From positions 1 to 64,000 of the forward strand of contig JANQQL010000030.1 in the NCBI GenBank assembly GCA_028289345.1: DNA of 64,000 nucleotides, written 5' to 3'. The stretch comes from Planctomycetota bacterium (lineage in GTDB: Bacteria > Planctomycetota > B15-G4 > SIAN01). The translations under genes and the position numbers were made by a program. Positions 52,297 to 61,364 of this stretch are shown one piece after another. Each line of letters opens with the position of its first letter. The first letter of the stretch is position 1. The notes under the pieces are model-generated. The model saw only the letters and a program-made list of their open reading frames with translations. It made no database searches and was not told the origin of the DNA.

Positions 52297-53985
52297 TCAT
52301 CGAGCCGTGGCTCCCAGCCAGGAGATCGACGTCGTGGGCTCCAGCAGCAATGACTCCACGTTCGAATAGTTTCCGGCTGCGGAGCCAGGCAACTGCGTCA
52401 ACGCTTGGAAGTACAAAATGGTGGGTTCTTCCAGATGGGTCGGGAGCGAGAAATCGTGAATCGCCGGGTTTGTGGAAAGAGGAATGACCACGGAGCCAGG
52501 ATTCAGGTCCACGAACAGCGACCCGAAAGGCTCGTTCAGCAACTCCGCCGTTGCGTCGCTCACAAATAGGCAAACGGGCAATCCCGGCCTGCCCGTGACT
52601 CGCACCCGGACGGACCCTCCTCGACGGACCGAGGAGAGCGAGAGCCGGGCGTTGTTGTGTTCGTAGGCGCCAAGGTCGACGACCCTGACTCCGTCAAGGT
52701 CTCCATCAAGCTGCCGCGGGCTGCGGGCGAGGTCCATGCCGCCGACGGCTAGGCCGGGGTCGCCAGCATCCACGCATGGCGACGTCGGATGCAAACCATA
52801 GGTCGGCGCAGCGCGCGGTCCCGAAGCACCGTAGAACACGGGGTCGATATCCAACAGGTCACCGACCCCGCCCACAACCGTCGAGTCCGCCGCATTCCCG
52901 ATGCAGACGTAACCTGCGGAGGTCCATGGTCCCTGGCAGTCCGGCCCCACCGGGGAGGCGTTCTCCGCAAGGATCGAATGGTCGATCGTCAGCGGGATGC
53001 CGAACGGGTTGGAGATGCCGCCGCCACTGACCACCGCCGTGTTGCCGGCCACCGTGGATCGCGAAAGGACCACCGACCCCCGGTCGGAGAGATAGATGCC
53101 GCCGCCCTGGTTGTTGGCCGTGTTGTCCGTGATTTCCGAGCCGACGATCACCAGGTCACCCCCGCAATGGATCCCACCGCCGTTTCCAGCGAAGTTGGTC
53201 GCGCTGTTCCCGGTGACCACGGAGTCTGTCAAACAGAGGAACGTGAATTCTCCGAACAAGCGGATCCCGGCGCCGTTCTCGTACTCGTTCTTCGCAATCC
53301 GGCATCTGGTGACCCAGGCAGCGCCCCGCTCGCTCTCATCAAAGTTCTCGATCCAGATCCCGCCCCCGTTGTCTTCGATCTCACAGTCTTCCACGAACAC
53401 GGTTCCGGTGGTGACTCGAATCGCTCCGCGATTCACGTTTCCCCGGTTCCCCGAGATCCGACAACGACGCAGAGTCATCTCCCCGTCATTGGGAGTCAGC
53501 ACTCCTCCTCCAAGACTGTCCCGGATCACGCAATCCTCGATCAGGACCTGATGGTTGGCCTCATTCCCCTGCACGCTCACGGCCGCGCCGATCCCGCCTT
53601 TCACCGTCAACCCTCGAAACCTGAGTTCCAGCGGTGTGCTGGAATCAACATCGATGGCATGGAGGTGATCCTGTCCATCGATGACGGTCTGCTCGGCGCC
53701 GGCGGTACCGACCAACGTGACGCTGTGGCGAATGAACCTCAAGGACTCGAAATAGGTCCCCGGTGCGATACGAATGACGTCCCCATCCTCAGCCGCCAGC
53801 GTGGCATCTTGAATCTCGCAGAACGGATTCGACTCGGAGCCATCCGGAGTGGCACAGCTCGCAAGGACGTCGACATACAGGTCGGCCGCATGGACCAGCG
53901 GGTTTCCCCAAAGGAACACAGCTCCCCCAAGAAGGCACCCCGCCACCAGTTCCCGATCGCGATCTCCGCTCTTTCGAATCCCCAT
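52297..53985 (-). CDS. Secreted right-handed beta-helix repeat protein
   Basis: 562 residues from the ATG at 53985, with AGGAGA ten bases upstream. The frame is open far upstream but that part is not coding. After a signal peptide (ends VHA-AD) the opening LYVDVLASCATPDGSESNPF, with AEDGDVIRIAPGTY after it, is the usual start of a parallel beta-helix. Helix turns then follow (VLIEDCVIRDSLGGGVL, SRSTVAGNTAVVSGGGISN). Residues about 400-460 close with the phrase DAGDPGLAVGGMDLARSPRQLDG, typical of such proteins. The last 100 residues form a separate beta-domain resembling that at the ends of the proteins at 54192-56978 and 59040-60638. Probably a polysaccharide-binding or surface protein without a clear catalytic site. 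Confidence 0.85.
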   Translation of the reverse strand: MGIRKSGDRDRELVAGCLLGGAVFLWGNPLVHAADLYVDVLASCATPDGSESNPFCEIQDATLAAEDGDVIRIAPGTYFESLRFIRHSVTLVGTAGAEQTVIDGQDHLHAIDVDSSTPLELRFRGLTVKGGIGAAVSVQGNEANHQVLIEDCVIRDSLGGGVLTPNDGEMTLRRCRISGNRGNVNRGAIRVTTGTVFVEDCEIEDNGGGIWIENFDESERGAAWVTRCRIAKNEYENGAGIRLFGEFTFLCLTDSVVTGNSATNFAGNGGGIHCGGDLVIVGSEITDNTANNQGGGIYLSDRGSVVLSRSTVAGNTAVVSGGGISNPFGIPLTIDHSILAENASPVGPDCQGPWTSAGYVCIGNAADSTVVGGVGDLLDIDPVFYGASGPRAAPTYGLHPTSPCVDAGDPGLAVGGMDLARSPRQLDGDLDGVRVVDLGAYEHNNARLSLSSVRRGGSVRVRVTGRPGLPVCLFVSDATAELLNEPFGSLFVDLNPGSVVIPLSTNPAIHDFSLPTHLEEPTILYFQALTQLPGSAAGNYSNVESLLLEPTTSISWLGATAR

Positions 53986-54191
53986 GAAAGTCTCCTGTTG
54001 AGAGAACGACAGCGAGACCCATGGAGCAAACGGTCTCCCCGGCATCCGGTGTTCTGCAGCACTTGTGAGGAGGTTCAGGACCTCTGAAATCTCGATTCGT
54101 TTGTTGTTCCTTGGACTGGAGAAGCCCCAAGACTCCCCGGCTTCCGCTTCGTCGATTCGAGGACGCCCCGAAGAAAAAACTCGGGAAGCTC

Positions 54192-56978
54192 CTAACGGAA
54201 CAAGGTTCGTTCTCGATTCGAGGCGTGAAGGTTGCCGTCGACACCTTGGCCGAAGACCTGCCACAGGACGTCCAACCCTTCGAGCCCCGGAAGAAGCGGG
54301 AGGGATCCTTCCCATTCTTGAAGGCTGTCGTAGCTACCGAGAAGGAGCTTCGTGAAGGACGGAGTTCCGTTCAGCTCGACGGCGAAGAGGAGGAACAGAC
54401 CATTGGGTTTGCCACCGCATGTGCGCAGGGTGAACTGGTCACCGGCGTACGCCACCTCCGGGCTCGCATCCATGAACACCGTCGGCTCGTAGAAGAGCAC
54501 GGCTCCCTTGGCAGAGAAAGGTGCTGAGGCCAGGTCATCGAAGTCCACAACCCCCATCACATCGCCATGGATGGACACGTCGACCCCGTGAGTCGTGGCA
54601 AGCCCGCTTTCCAACGAGTTGAGGGTTTCGACGTGATTCCACAGGGTCCCGTCGAAACGGTAGACGTGAATCGGTGCGGTGAAACCACCACTCGCCACGA
54701 TGACGTCTCCATCGCACGCCACCTTCAATCCTCGGGCGTATCCGTCCACTTGCCCGACGATTCTCTGCTCCTCGGACCATCCTCCGTCGTAGCGATAGAC
54801 GTACACCGCGCCCTTGCGATTCCCTTGGTATTGCTTCGGAGCCCCCACAACCAGGAGACCTCCGAGGAGATCCACGTCGTGCCCGAACTGACTGCGTGGC
54901 CTCGGAGCACTCATTGCGAGGACACCCGTGCTGTTCCACTGGGTCCCATCCCATTCGTAGCAGTAGACGGACCCCGGCGAGGTGAGGCTTTCCCATTCCG
55001 GAGCACCAACCACCAAGCGGCCTCCATCCATGGCGACGGAGTGGCCGAACCTTTGGAGTTCCCGGCCATCCGGAGGGCGAATGACTTGGATTTCGGTCCA
55101 CGCGCCGGCCTCGTACCGAAACAGATGGACGGCACCGGAGCGCTCACCGTTCACCAGATCTCCGGGGTTCCCCACGACGGCGAGATTCCCGTCGATGTCC
55201 ACGGCACGCCCGAAGTCCTCGTCGACAATGGTCGCCGGATCGTGGACCTCCGTGTGCTCCCGTCCCCAAACACCGGCGACCTTTCGGTAGAAGTACGCAG
55301 AGCCAAGCTCCTTCACCATGCCGAACTCGAACTCGAAATCCCCTGGCATTCCGACGAGAGCCACGTCACCATCGATGGCCACCGAGGCCCCAAAGTCACG
55401 ATCACTAGTAATGACATCGAGCGGCTCGAAGCTTGCGACCTGGCTCCACCCGTCGCTCTCTCTTTCGTAGATTCCCACCACACCGGCCGAGAAGGCGGCC
55501 GCCACTCCACCTCCCGGCCCCCCGGAGATGGCGACCCCGTCGCCCACATCCAGCGCGGAGCCGGCGAGGAAATGGAGCGGCTGCAGTCGCTGAGTTTCGA
55601 TGCGCATCGCGCAAGGGTTGCATCCGTAGTCGAAGCACTCGACGGCACCGGCGTCGTTGCCTGATCCGTCGTCACCGGGTGACCCAACGAGAACACCCGC
55701 TTCGCTGACGCCCACCGACTCGGCAAATGAGCCCTCAGGATTGCTGAGCTCTTCGGTGACAACCCAGTGGTCACGTTTGAACTCGAGCACCCGAACCATC
55801 GAAGGGCCGGCAATCGTACGACCACCGACGACCATCATTCCGTCTTCCACCACCAAGGAAGTCCCGAACAGAGTCGCGCCGACCTCGGGGAAGATCAGTT
55901 GGTCTTCCACCCAGGATCCGCCTTCGTCGCGATAACAGTAAACATTGCCCGGGCTGTCTTTGTAGGCGGTGACAAAGACCATTCCATCGCTCACGGCGAC
56001 GTTGTTTCCAAACTGCCCCGGATTCGCGATCAGGCTGCCGATGAGCTTCTGCTCCTGAGACCAAGCGCCGGCGCTGTGACGAAACACATAGGCGGCACCT
56101 GCGTTCGCCACAACATGATCAGCAAGCGGGGCACCGACAACCAAGACATCATCTTCCACGTCGAGGCGGAGGCCGAACGAATCCAGCGTCCCCGGGTCAC
56201 CGGCGAATACCATCTGCTCTTCCTGCCAGCTCGAGCCGTCGAAGCGAAAGAGGTACGCGGATCCGGCGTCGGTGGTGCCCGTGTCTTCTCCGAGAGCGCC
56301 GACGGCGATCACATCGCCGTCAATGGCAACCGCGGTTCCAAAGAAGTCTCCGCCCTGAATGTTCGAAGGAATCAAGGTCTGTTCTTCGATCCAGGTCGTT
56401 CCAGCGAGCCGGTACACGAACGCCGCGCCACCGTTGGTCTTCTCGAGATCGCTTTGGCTTGCGCCGATCACCAGACGATCCCCCTGCATGGCCAGCGATG
56501 TTCCGAAACGGTCACCGGCCGCGACTTGCGAGTGAACCAGCTTCTGGGTTTCGATCCATCCGGTCGCGGTGCGGCGAAACAGATAGACGGCTCCGGACTC
56601 GAGTCCGATCTGGTCGTCGAAGGGAGCGGCGACAGCGGCCGTCATCCCACTCATCACAACCGAACTTCCAAACTCCTCTCCCCCGGTCCCGTCGCTGGCC
56701 CGCGAGGTCTCGAGAAACGGCGCGTCGCACTGCGCCCCGGCTGGAGACGGGAACATCAGAACTGCCGAGAGAAGAAGTAACACTCGCCGGGTCGACTGAT
56801 TTCGTGCGCAGCCAGAGGTGGGGCCGGCTTCTTTGAAATTGCGGCCTCCCTTCGAGTCATGAGAGAAAAACCCCTGGTGGCCCCCCGAGCATGGTGTTGG
56901 CAAGCGCCCCCGAACTCTTGGCGTCCACAAGGGAGCGGCGCCGCGAACACCTGCGAGAGAGGGGAGACGGGAAACCAT
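54192..56978 (-). CDS. Secreted FG-GAP/integrin-alpha-like beta-propeller protein
   Basis: About 928 residues. Repeats of the type FGSSVVMSGMTAAVAAP...GAVYLFRRTATGW run through residues 90-830, with blade motifs such as FGTSLAMQGDRLVIGA, FGTAVAIDGDVIAVGA, FGASVAIDGDVALVGMP and FGHSVAMDGGRLVVGAP. These are the FG-GAP blades of bacterial secreted propellers; there are about twelve to fourteen, more than one propeller. The C-terminal 90 residues are the same kind of beta-domain as in the neighbouring beta-helix protein. The start is uncertain: the signal peptide (RRVLLLLSAVLMFPSPAGAQ) starts at a GTG at 56783 or belongs to a longer N-terminus starting at the ATG at 56978. A GGGAGG site at 56847 has no start codon after it in this frame. 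Confidence 0.8.
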   Translation of the reverse strand: MVSRLPSLAGVRGAAPLWTPRVRGRLPTPCSGGHQGFFSHDSKGGRNFKEAGPTSGCARNQSTRRVLLLLSAVLMFPSPAGAQCDAPFLETSRASDGTGGEEFGSSVVMSGMTAAVAAPFDDQIGLESGAVYLFRRTATGWIETQKLVHSQVAAGDRFGTSLAMQGDRLVIGASQSDLEKTNGGAAFVYRLAGTTWIEEQTLIPSNIQGGDFFGTAVAIDGDVIAVGALGEDTGTTDAGSAYLFRFDGSSWQEEQMVFAGDPGTLDSFGLRLDVEDDVLVVGAPLADHVVANAGAAYVFRHSAGAWSQEQKLIGSLIANPGQFGNNVAVSDGMVFVTAYKDSPGNVYCYRDEGGSWVEDQLIFPEVGATLFGTSLVVEDGMMVVGGRTIAGPSMVRVLEFKRDHWVVTEELSNPEGSFAESVGVSEAGVLVGSPGDDGSGNDAGAVECFDYGCNPCAMRIETQRLQPLHFLAGSALDVGDGVAISGGPGGGVAAAFSAGVVGIYERESDGWSQVASFEPLDVITSDRDFGASVAIDGDVALVGMPGDFEFEFGMVKELGSAYFYRKVAGVWGREHTEVHDPATIVDEDFGRAVDIDGNLAVVGNPGDLVNGERSGAVHLFRYEAGAWTEIQVIRPPDGRELQRFGHSVAMDGGRLVVGAPEWESLTSPGSVYCYEWDGTQWNSTGVLAMSAPRPRSQFGHDVDLLGGLLVVGAPKQYQGNRKGAVYVYRYDGGWSEEQRIVGQVDGYARGLKVACDGDVIVASGGFTAPIHVYRFDGTLWNHVETLNSLESGLATTHGVDVSIHGDVMGVVDFDDLASAPFSAKGAVLFYEPTVFMDASPEVAYAGDQFTLRTCGGKPNGLFLLFAVELNGTPSFTKLLLGSYDSLQEWEGSLPLLPGLEGLDVLWQVFGQGVDGNLHASNRERTLFR

Positions 56979-57053
56979 GATCGTGCTCTCCGAGTCAGCG
57001 TGGTCTTCCTCCGGGCAACGAGAAGTCGTCGGAGAAAGAACTCCCTTGGACAA

Positions 57054-57346
57054 ATGTGCTCCGAGATTCCGCCGTTGCCAGATGCCGAGGGGCGTTCTCC
57101 GGGAGATGCGTGCGGCGCGAACCAGACAAGAACCCGAGATTCAGGTTCTTCGTGTCCACAGGGATCACGTCGCCCCGCGGGAGCGGAGTCGTCAAAAAAT
57201 CCAGGCTCCCGAGAAGGACAAGCTCGGCCCTCCGAGGAGGGGCCAATCCGCCGTTGAGACTTTGCTCTTAGGATTCCTTTGGCGCCGCAAATCAACTAAC
57301 CGCGGTGCCCTTTTCGCTCATCATCAGGCTCCCGACGACTCACCCC
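57054..57346. other. Intergenic region, no gene recognised
   Basis: About 290 bases between the FG-GAP protein gene and the broken sigma factor gene. Open frames exist on both strands but show no recognisable protein. The promoters of the FG-GAP gene should lie here. Confidence 0.4.
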
Positions 57347-57640
57347 ATGTCCAGAGAGTCGACCCATCTCTCCTCGCTCGCGTCCGTGACCTGAATGACG
57401 ACGAGGCGTGGCGAGAATTCGATCGTCGCTACCGCGACCTCGTCTTGCGCGACGATTGCCGAATAGGCCTCGAGGTTTGGGATGCCGACGAGATGCGGCA
57501 CGTCGTCATGATGCGCCCGGCGAGTGACCTTCGCGGTTTCGAGTTCGATCCAAAAAGAAAGGTCGATTTCATTCGTACGTGAACCAAGTGACTCGTTCAG
57601 CCATTCGTCAGATTGTGGACGACACGATCAACAATCTCAT
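57347..57640 (+). pseudogene. Relic of an ECF sigma factor gene
   Basis: The plus strand encodes DPSLLARVRDLNDDEAW, REFDRRYRDLVLR, IGLEVWDADEMRHVV and LRGFEFDPKRK, which follow the planctomycetal ECF sigma pattern (SLLxRxRDxxDxxAWxxFxxxYxxLVxR ... FxYDPxRGxFRxYL). After the A-rich run at 57551-57560 the frame shifts by one and the pattern continues as GRFHSYVNQVTRSAIRQ. Another frame change lies at the beginning, where an ATG at 57347 (MSREST) opens in the wrong frame. Region 4 is absent and the sequence after about 57640 is not related. It cannot make a working sigma factor. Confidence 0.7.
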
Positions 57641-57831
57641 GGAGACTCAGACCTTCCTCCGCAACGAGCGGGCCGGTCACACGACGATGACCCGGGTGAC
57701 CTCGATCCAACCGGCGAGCTCGCTCACGACCACCGGATCGCGACGGGCGAGATGCCGGACTGCGAACCACAGAAGTCATGCAGTTTCGGGACGTCGTGCA
57801 CCGGAGACCGGACAGCCACTTCCGACAAAGT

Positions 57832-58620
57832 TCAAAACACCGAACGTTCAATGGTGCCGACGATGGCATCCCACAACCTCGCCCGGGCTTGGAGCGACAC
57901 GAGCGCGGCTTCCTCCGCCTCCCGCCGTCGAGCGGACTCGCCGCGGCACAGGTGTTCGAGCATCTCTGCGGCGAGCGGGCCATGATCTCCCTGGTCGATC
58001 TCGATGTGACGCAAGAGGTACTCTCGCAACGCGGGACAGGAAAGGCCTTCTCCATCGAGGCGTTCGACAATGGGGAGGAAGACTTCGGGGATGATCTCTT
58101 CGCGTCCGTAAAGGAACACTGCAGCTCGCACGTGGACTGGGCGCTCCAAGAACTCGGCGGTGACCTCGCCAAAGCGCTTCGCATCCATGGGTATTCCGGA
58201 CTCGCGCAGCGCGTCGGCGAGGCCCGTTCCGCGCGCGAGAGAATCGGACAGAGCACGCGCGGGAAGCGTGTCCGCGCCGATTTCCTCCATGGCTTCCAAG
58301 TACCACACGAAGTGACTCTGCACTCGTCCGTCCGCACGAACGTCACTTTCTTCATCGACCACGATGCTGTGAATGAGTCGTGCCGAGGCGGGATCGGCCG
58401 TGGGAAACCAGGGAACGGAAACGCAGGTCAAATCCCGCTGGAGACTCTTGAGGAGAGACATGAAGTCGAGCACGCACACCACGTGATGCTGCGCGAAGAT
58501 CCGCAATGCCTCGGCGGAGCGGATCGCCTCGTAAAGGCTGTGGTTGCGGAGTCTGAGCTGAACCGAGGCAAGTTGCTCGGCCAGGTTGGTGTGGGAAGAT
58601 TCGATGGATCGCGTGGGCAT
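57832..58620 (-). CDS. DUF3050-family protein
   Basis: 262 residues from the ATG at 58620. The family pattern is clear: LRIFAQHHVVCVLDFMSLLKSLQRDL with AVFLYGREEIIP, then YLLRHIEIDQGDHGPLAAEML and a C-terminal ARLWDAI. These match DUF3050, whose several conserved His (HH, HIEIDQGDHG) and Glu residues suggest a helical diiron or heme-oxygenase-like fold; that fold idea is inference. The protein is cytoplasmic as far as can be seen. The neighbours do not suggest a pathway. The ribosome site is weak, and the frame is open upstream without homology. Confidence 0.85.
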   Translation of the reverse strand: MPTRSIESSHTNLAEQLASVQLRLRNHSLYEAIRSAEALRIFAQHHVVCVLDFMSLLKSLQRDLTCVSVPWFPTADPASARLIHSIVVDEESDVRADGRVQSHFVWYLEAMEEIGADTLPARALSDSLARGTGLADALRESGIPMDAKRFGEVTAEFLERPVHVRAAVFLYGREEIIPEVFLPIVERLDGEGLSCPALREYLLRHIEIDQGDHGPLAAEMLEHLCRGESARRREAEEAALVSLQARARLWDAIVGTIERSVF

Positions 58621-59039
58621 GGTGCGGACATCGTGGAGGAAGTGGCCGGCGCCGTCAACCGCCCCTTCCAAGGACCCAAAGCGCACCGAGTCCGAGTCAT
58701 TCCTGACGACCCAGTTCCGACGCTCGAAACGTGCTTGGTGACAATCAATTCGCCTTCTTCGCCACCTTCCCTTCCTGCGTCCGGTCGAGCTCCCCTCCCT
58801 CTTCGAGAGAATGCGCGAGACGTCCCACCTCCCGGTCGAGGCACACAACGAATCAGAGCACGGGAAACCCAGGCCCGGCGGACTTGGCTTCGGGGTCGTG
58901 GGGCGATGACAAGATCGAGGGTGCCCGGAGGGACCTCGGGCACGGCGCTTTCGGACCGCCGTGGCCAAGGCCGACGACAAGTTTCCTGCCGGGAGCACGG
59001 CAGCGACGGCCTGCGCGTGCTCCCGGGCACCCGGCGGGA
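58621..59039. other. Intergenic region with a strong hairpin
   Basis: 419 bases between two minus-strand genes. A hairpin lies at 58921-58943 (GTGCCCG/CGGGCAC with inner AGG/CCT), about 95 bases after the stop of the PD40 propeller gene, and may be its terminator. No gene is recognised. Confidence 0.45.
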
Positions 59040-60638
59040 CTATTGCACGGTCATGCTGACCCGGTTGCTGGCGAACACTCCAGGACCGCTACCGCCGGCG
59101 CCGCAACAGGCGAAGGACATCAGTTCGAGGGTGACCCCGGAGATTCCCACCGGCACAGCGAACGAGAACTCCTTCGTGCCATCGGCCGCGAAGAGCCCGA
59201 AATGGATCGGCGCGAACAGCGGCACCCCGTTGACGCCGACCAGCACGTGCATCATCCGGGTGCCAGCCTCGGCACGCCAAAGGTCGAGGCGGACGGTTTC
59301 CAGTTCGGAAGGGTTGTCGTTGTCGGCTTCCAGGGTCAGCAAGCTGCCGTTCACGAAGATGTCTTCCAGACCGTTCACGTCATTGGGCACCAGCGTCGTG
59401 GCCGGAGAGTAGAACACGATCTGGCGCCCGCTCGGCGAGATCTGAGGACGGCGATTGAAGTCGTCGGACTCGATTCCGTCGCTGTCCACGCTGACCCGGG
59501 TGATCGCTCCGGTGGCGCGATCCCAGCGGAACACGTCTTCTTCGGAGTTGAAGTCGTCGGGAACAAGGTTGGTGGCGGTACTGGCGAAAGTCACCACCGA
59601 TCCGTCCGCGGAGATCGAAGGGTTCTCCGAGTCTCCGTCGGTCGGGATCCCGAGGTAGGAGACCGACAGACGCTGGGTGGTTCCGGTCAGGGTGTCGTGC
59701 AAGAAGACGTCCTCGAGGCCATTGGTGTCGATGTCCACCAGATTGCTGGCATCGCTCTCGAACGCGATCCAGCGACCGTCCGCAGAGATGTCCGCGTCGC
59801 TGGAGCCTTCGTTCGCCTGGACCCCGTTGCTGGACACGCTGACCCGCGTGGTCAGCCCCAGAAACCGGTCGTGCAGGAAGATGTCGGGGTGACCATTGTT
59901 GTCTCCCGGGACGAGATTGCTGGCGTCGCTTTCGAAGACCACGTAGCGTCCGTCCGCGGAGAGACTTGGGTCATCGCTGGAGTCATTGGCCTCGACTCCG
60001 GCGGACGACACGCTGACCCGCGTGGTCGCGGCAAACTGAAGATCATGCACGAAGATGTCCCGTTCGTTGTTGTTGTCGGCCAGGACCAGATTCGAGGCGG
60101 TGGACTCGAAGACAACGTGCTGAGCGTCCCCAGAGATTCGCGGCCGGGTGCAGCTGTTGTTCGCCTCCTGATTGAAAGAGGAAACGCTGACCCGCTGGAT
60201 CACGTCCAGTTCCCGGTCGTAGAGAAACACGTCCTCCCGAAAGTTGAAGTCGAACGGGACGAGGTTGGTGGCACGGCTCTCGAAGGCGACCCAGCGACCG
60301 TCGTCACTGATGGTCGGGACGCCACTGTGGCCGTCTCCCTGCAGGGCGAACAGACCGACGCTCACCCTCTCGACGGTCTGGGTCAGGGTGTCGTAGACGA
60401 AGCAATCGTCGACGCCGTTGGTGTCCAACACCCCCACCACCAGGTTGGAGGCCGCGCTCGCGAAGGTGACGTATCGACCGTTTCCGGAAATCTCCGGGCT
60501 GAAGGAGTTGGCGTTCGACTCGGCGCCGAAGTCGTCGACGCTGATGCGGGACGTGAACTGGGCCTTGGCGGAAGGCGCGACCAAGAAGAGAAACGCGAGG
60601 GCGGCGCAGCGCGACCGGGGGGCGGCGGCAAAGGTCAT
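59040..60638 (-). CDS. Secreted TolB/PD40-type beta-propeller protein
   Basis: 532 residues from the ATG at 60638. A signal peptide (ALAFLFLVAPSAKAQ) is followed by eight or so blades of about 55 residues with the pattern P-x-I-S-x-D-G-R-x-V-x-F-x-S-x-A-x-N-L-V, for example ISDDGRWVAFESRATNLV, then a DVFLYD strand and RVSVSS. This is the PD40/WD40-like propeller arrangement. The last 100 residues form a beta-domain with an MMHVLVGVNGVPLFAPIHFG stretch, similar in kind to those of the secreted proteins at 52297 and 54192. It is divergent from the ECF sigma/kinase pair. It probably binds a ligand or partner; no catalytic site is visible. Confidence 0.83.
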   Translation of the reverse strand: MTFAAAPRSRCAALAFLFLVAPSAKAQFTSRISVDDFGAESNANSFSPEISGNGRYVTFASAASNLVVGVLDTNGVDDCFVYDTLTQTVERVSVGLFALQGDGHSGVPTISDDGRWVAFESRATNLVPFDFNFREDVFLYDRELDVIQRVSVSSFNQEANNSCTRPRISGDAQHVVFESTASNLVLADNNNERDIFVHDLQFAATTRVSVSSAGVEANDSSDDPSLSADGRYVVFESDASNLVPGDNNGHPDIFLHDRFLGLTTRVSVSSNGVQANEGSSDADISADGRWIAFESDASNLVDIDTNGLEDVFLHDTLTGTTQRLSVSYLGIPTDGDSENPSISADGSVVTFASTATNLVPDDFNSEEDVFRWDRATGAITRVSVDSDGIESDDFNRRPQISPSGRQIVFYSPATTLVPNDVNGLEDIFVNGSLLTLEADNDNPSELETVRLDLWRAEAGTRMMHVLVGVNGVPLFAPIHFGLFAADGTKEFSFAVPVGISGVTLELMSFACCGAGGSGPGVFASNRVSMTVQ

Positions 60639-60797
60639 GGGTCTATCTCCAGAATTGGGATTTCCCGGGTTGGGCCCCTTGGCGCCACCCGGTTTGTTCC
60701 CCGGGCGCAGAAACCAAGAGCCGACCGCCAGAAAAAACCCCCGCCCTGCGCGGCCCAAGATCCGCGCCTCGAAGAGCCTGCGCCGGGAGAGCGAACC

Positions 60798-61364
60798 ATG
60801 ACCGAGCCCACCTGCCTCGAGGCCACGACATCCCCGAGTCGTCTCGGTCCCGGGAAAGAACCGCTGGGGTCCGATCTCTTTCCTTTGGTGTACGACGAGC
60901 TTCGACAACTCGCCGAGGGCCACATGCAGCAGGAGCGTCCGGATCACACCTTGCAACCGACCGCGTTGCTGCACGAAGCATACGTGCGACTGGTTGCTGT
61001 CCAGGAAGGCGGCTTCGAGGGACGCCGGCAGTTCTTCTCCCTCGCCTCGCAGGTGATGCGACGTTTGCTGGTCGATCATGCGCGGCGCAAGAAAGCGGAA
61101 AAGCGTGGCGGAGCGGTGGGCCGGATCACGCTCGACGAGCAAGAGGGCGCCGCCGCCGATCCGGTGAACGTGCTGGCCCTGGACGATGCGTTGCGGGAAC
61201 TCGAAGACCTGGACGCGACACTTGCCGAGCTGGCGCGATTGCGCCTGTTCGGCGGTCTGGAGATGAGCAAGCTCGCGACCCAGCTCGGCCTGCCGCTGCG
61301 CACGGTGGAGCGACGCTGGCGAACGGCTCGTCTGTGGCTTCAGAAGGAGCTCGCCGATGTCTGA
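60798..61364 (+). CDS. ECF-type RNA polymerase sigma factor
   Basis: 188 residues. LFPLVYDELRQLAEGHMQQERPDHTLQPTALLHEAYVRL is the region 2 form typical of acidobacterial and planctomycetal ECF sigma factors. LRLFGGLEMSKLATQLGLPLRTVERRWRTARLWL is region 4 with its helix-turn-helix. No anti-sigma gene is next to it. Instead the last eight bases overlap a Ser/Thr kinase gene, the arrangement known for kinase-linked ECF sigma factors. I infer that phosphorylation by the kinase controls the factor. Divergent from the PD40 propeller protein gene. Confidence 0.9.
   Translation: MTEPTCLEATTSPSRLGPGKEPLGSDLFPLVYDELRQLAEGHMQQERPDHTLQPTALLHEAYVRLVAVQEGGFEGRRQFFSLASQVMRRLLVDHARRKKAEKRGGAVGRITLDEQEGAAADPVNVLALDDALRELEDLDATLAELARLRLFGGLEMSKLATQLGLPLRTVERRWRTARLWLQKELADV

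Noticed and set aside
58731..60797. Long upstream extension of the ECF sigma factor frame
   Set aside because: It lies opposite the PD40 propeller gene. The sigma homology begins only after the ATG at 60798.
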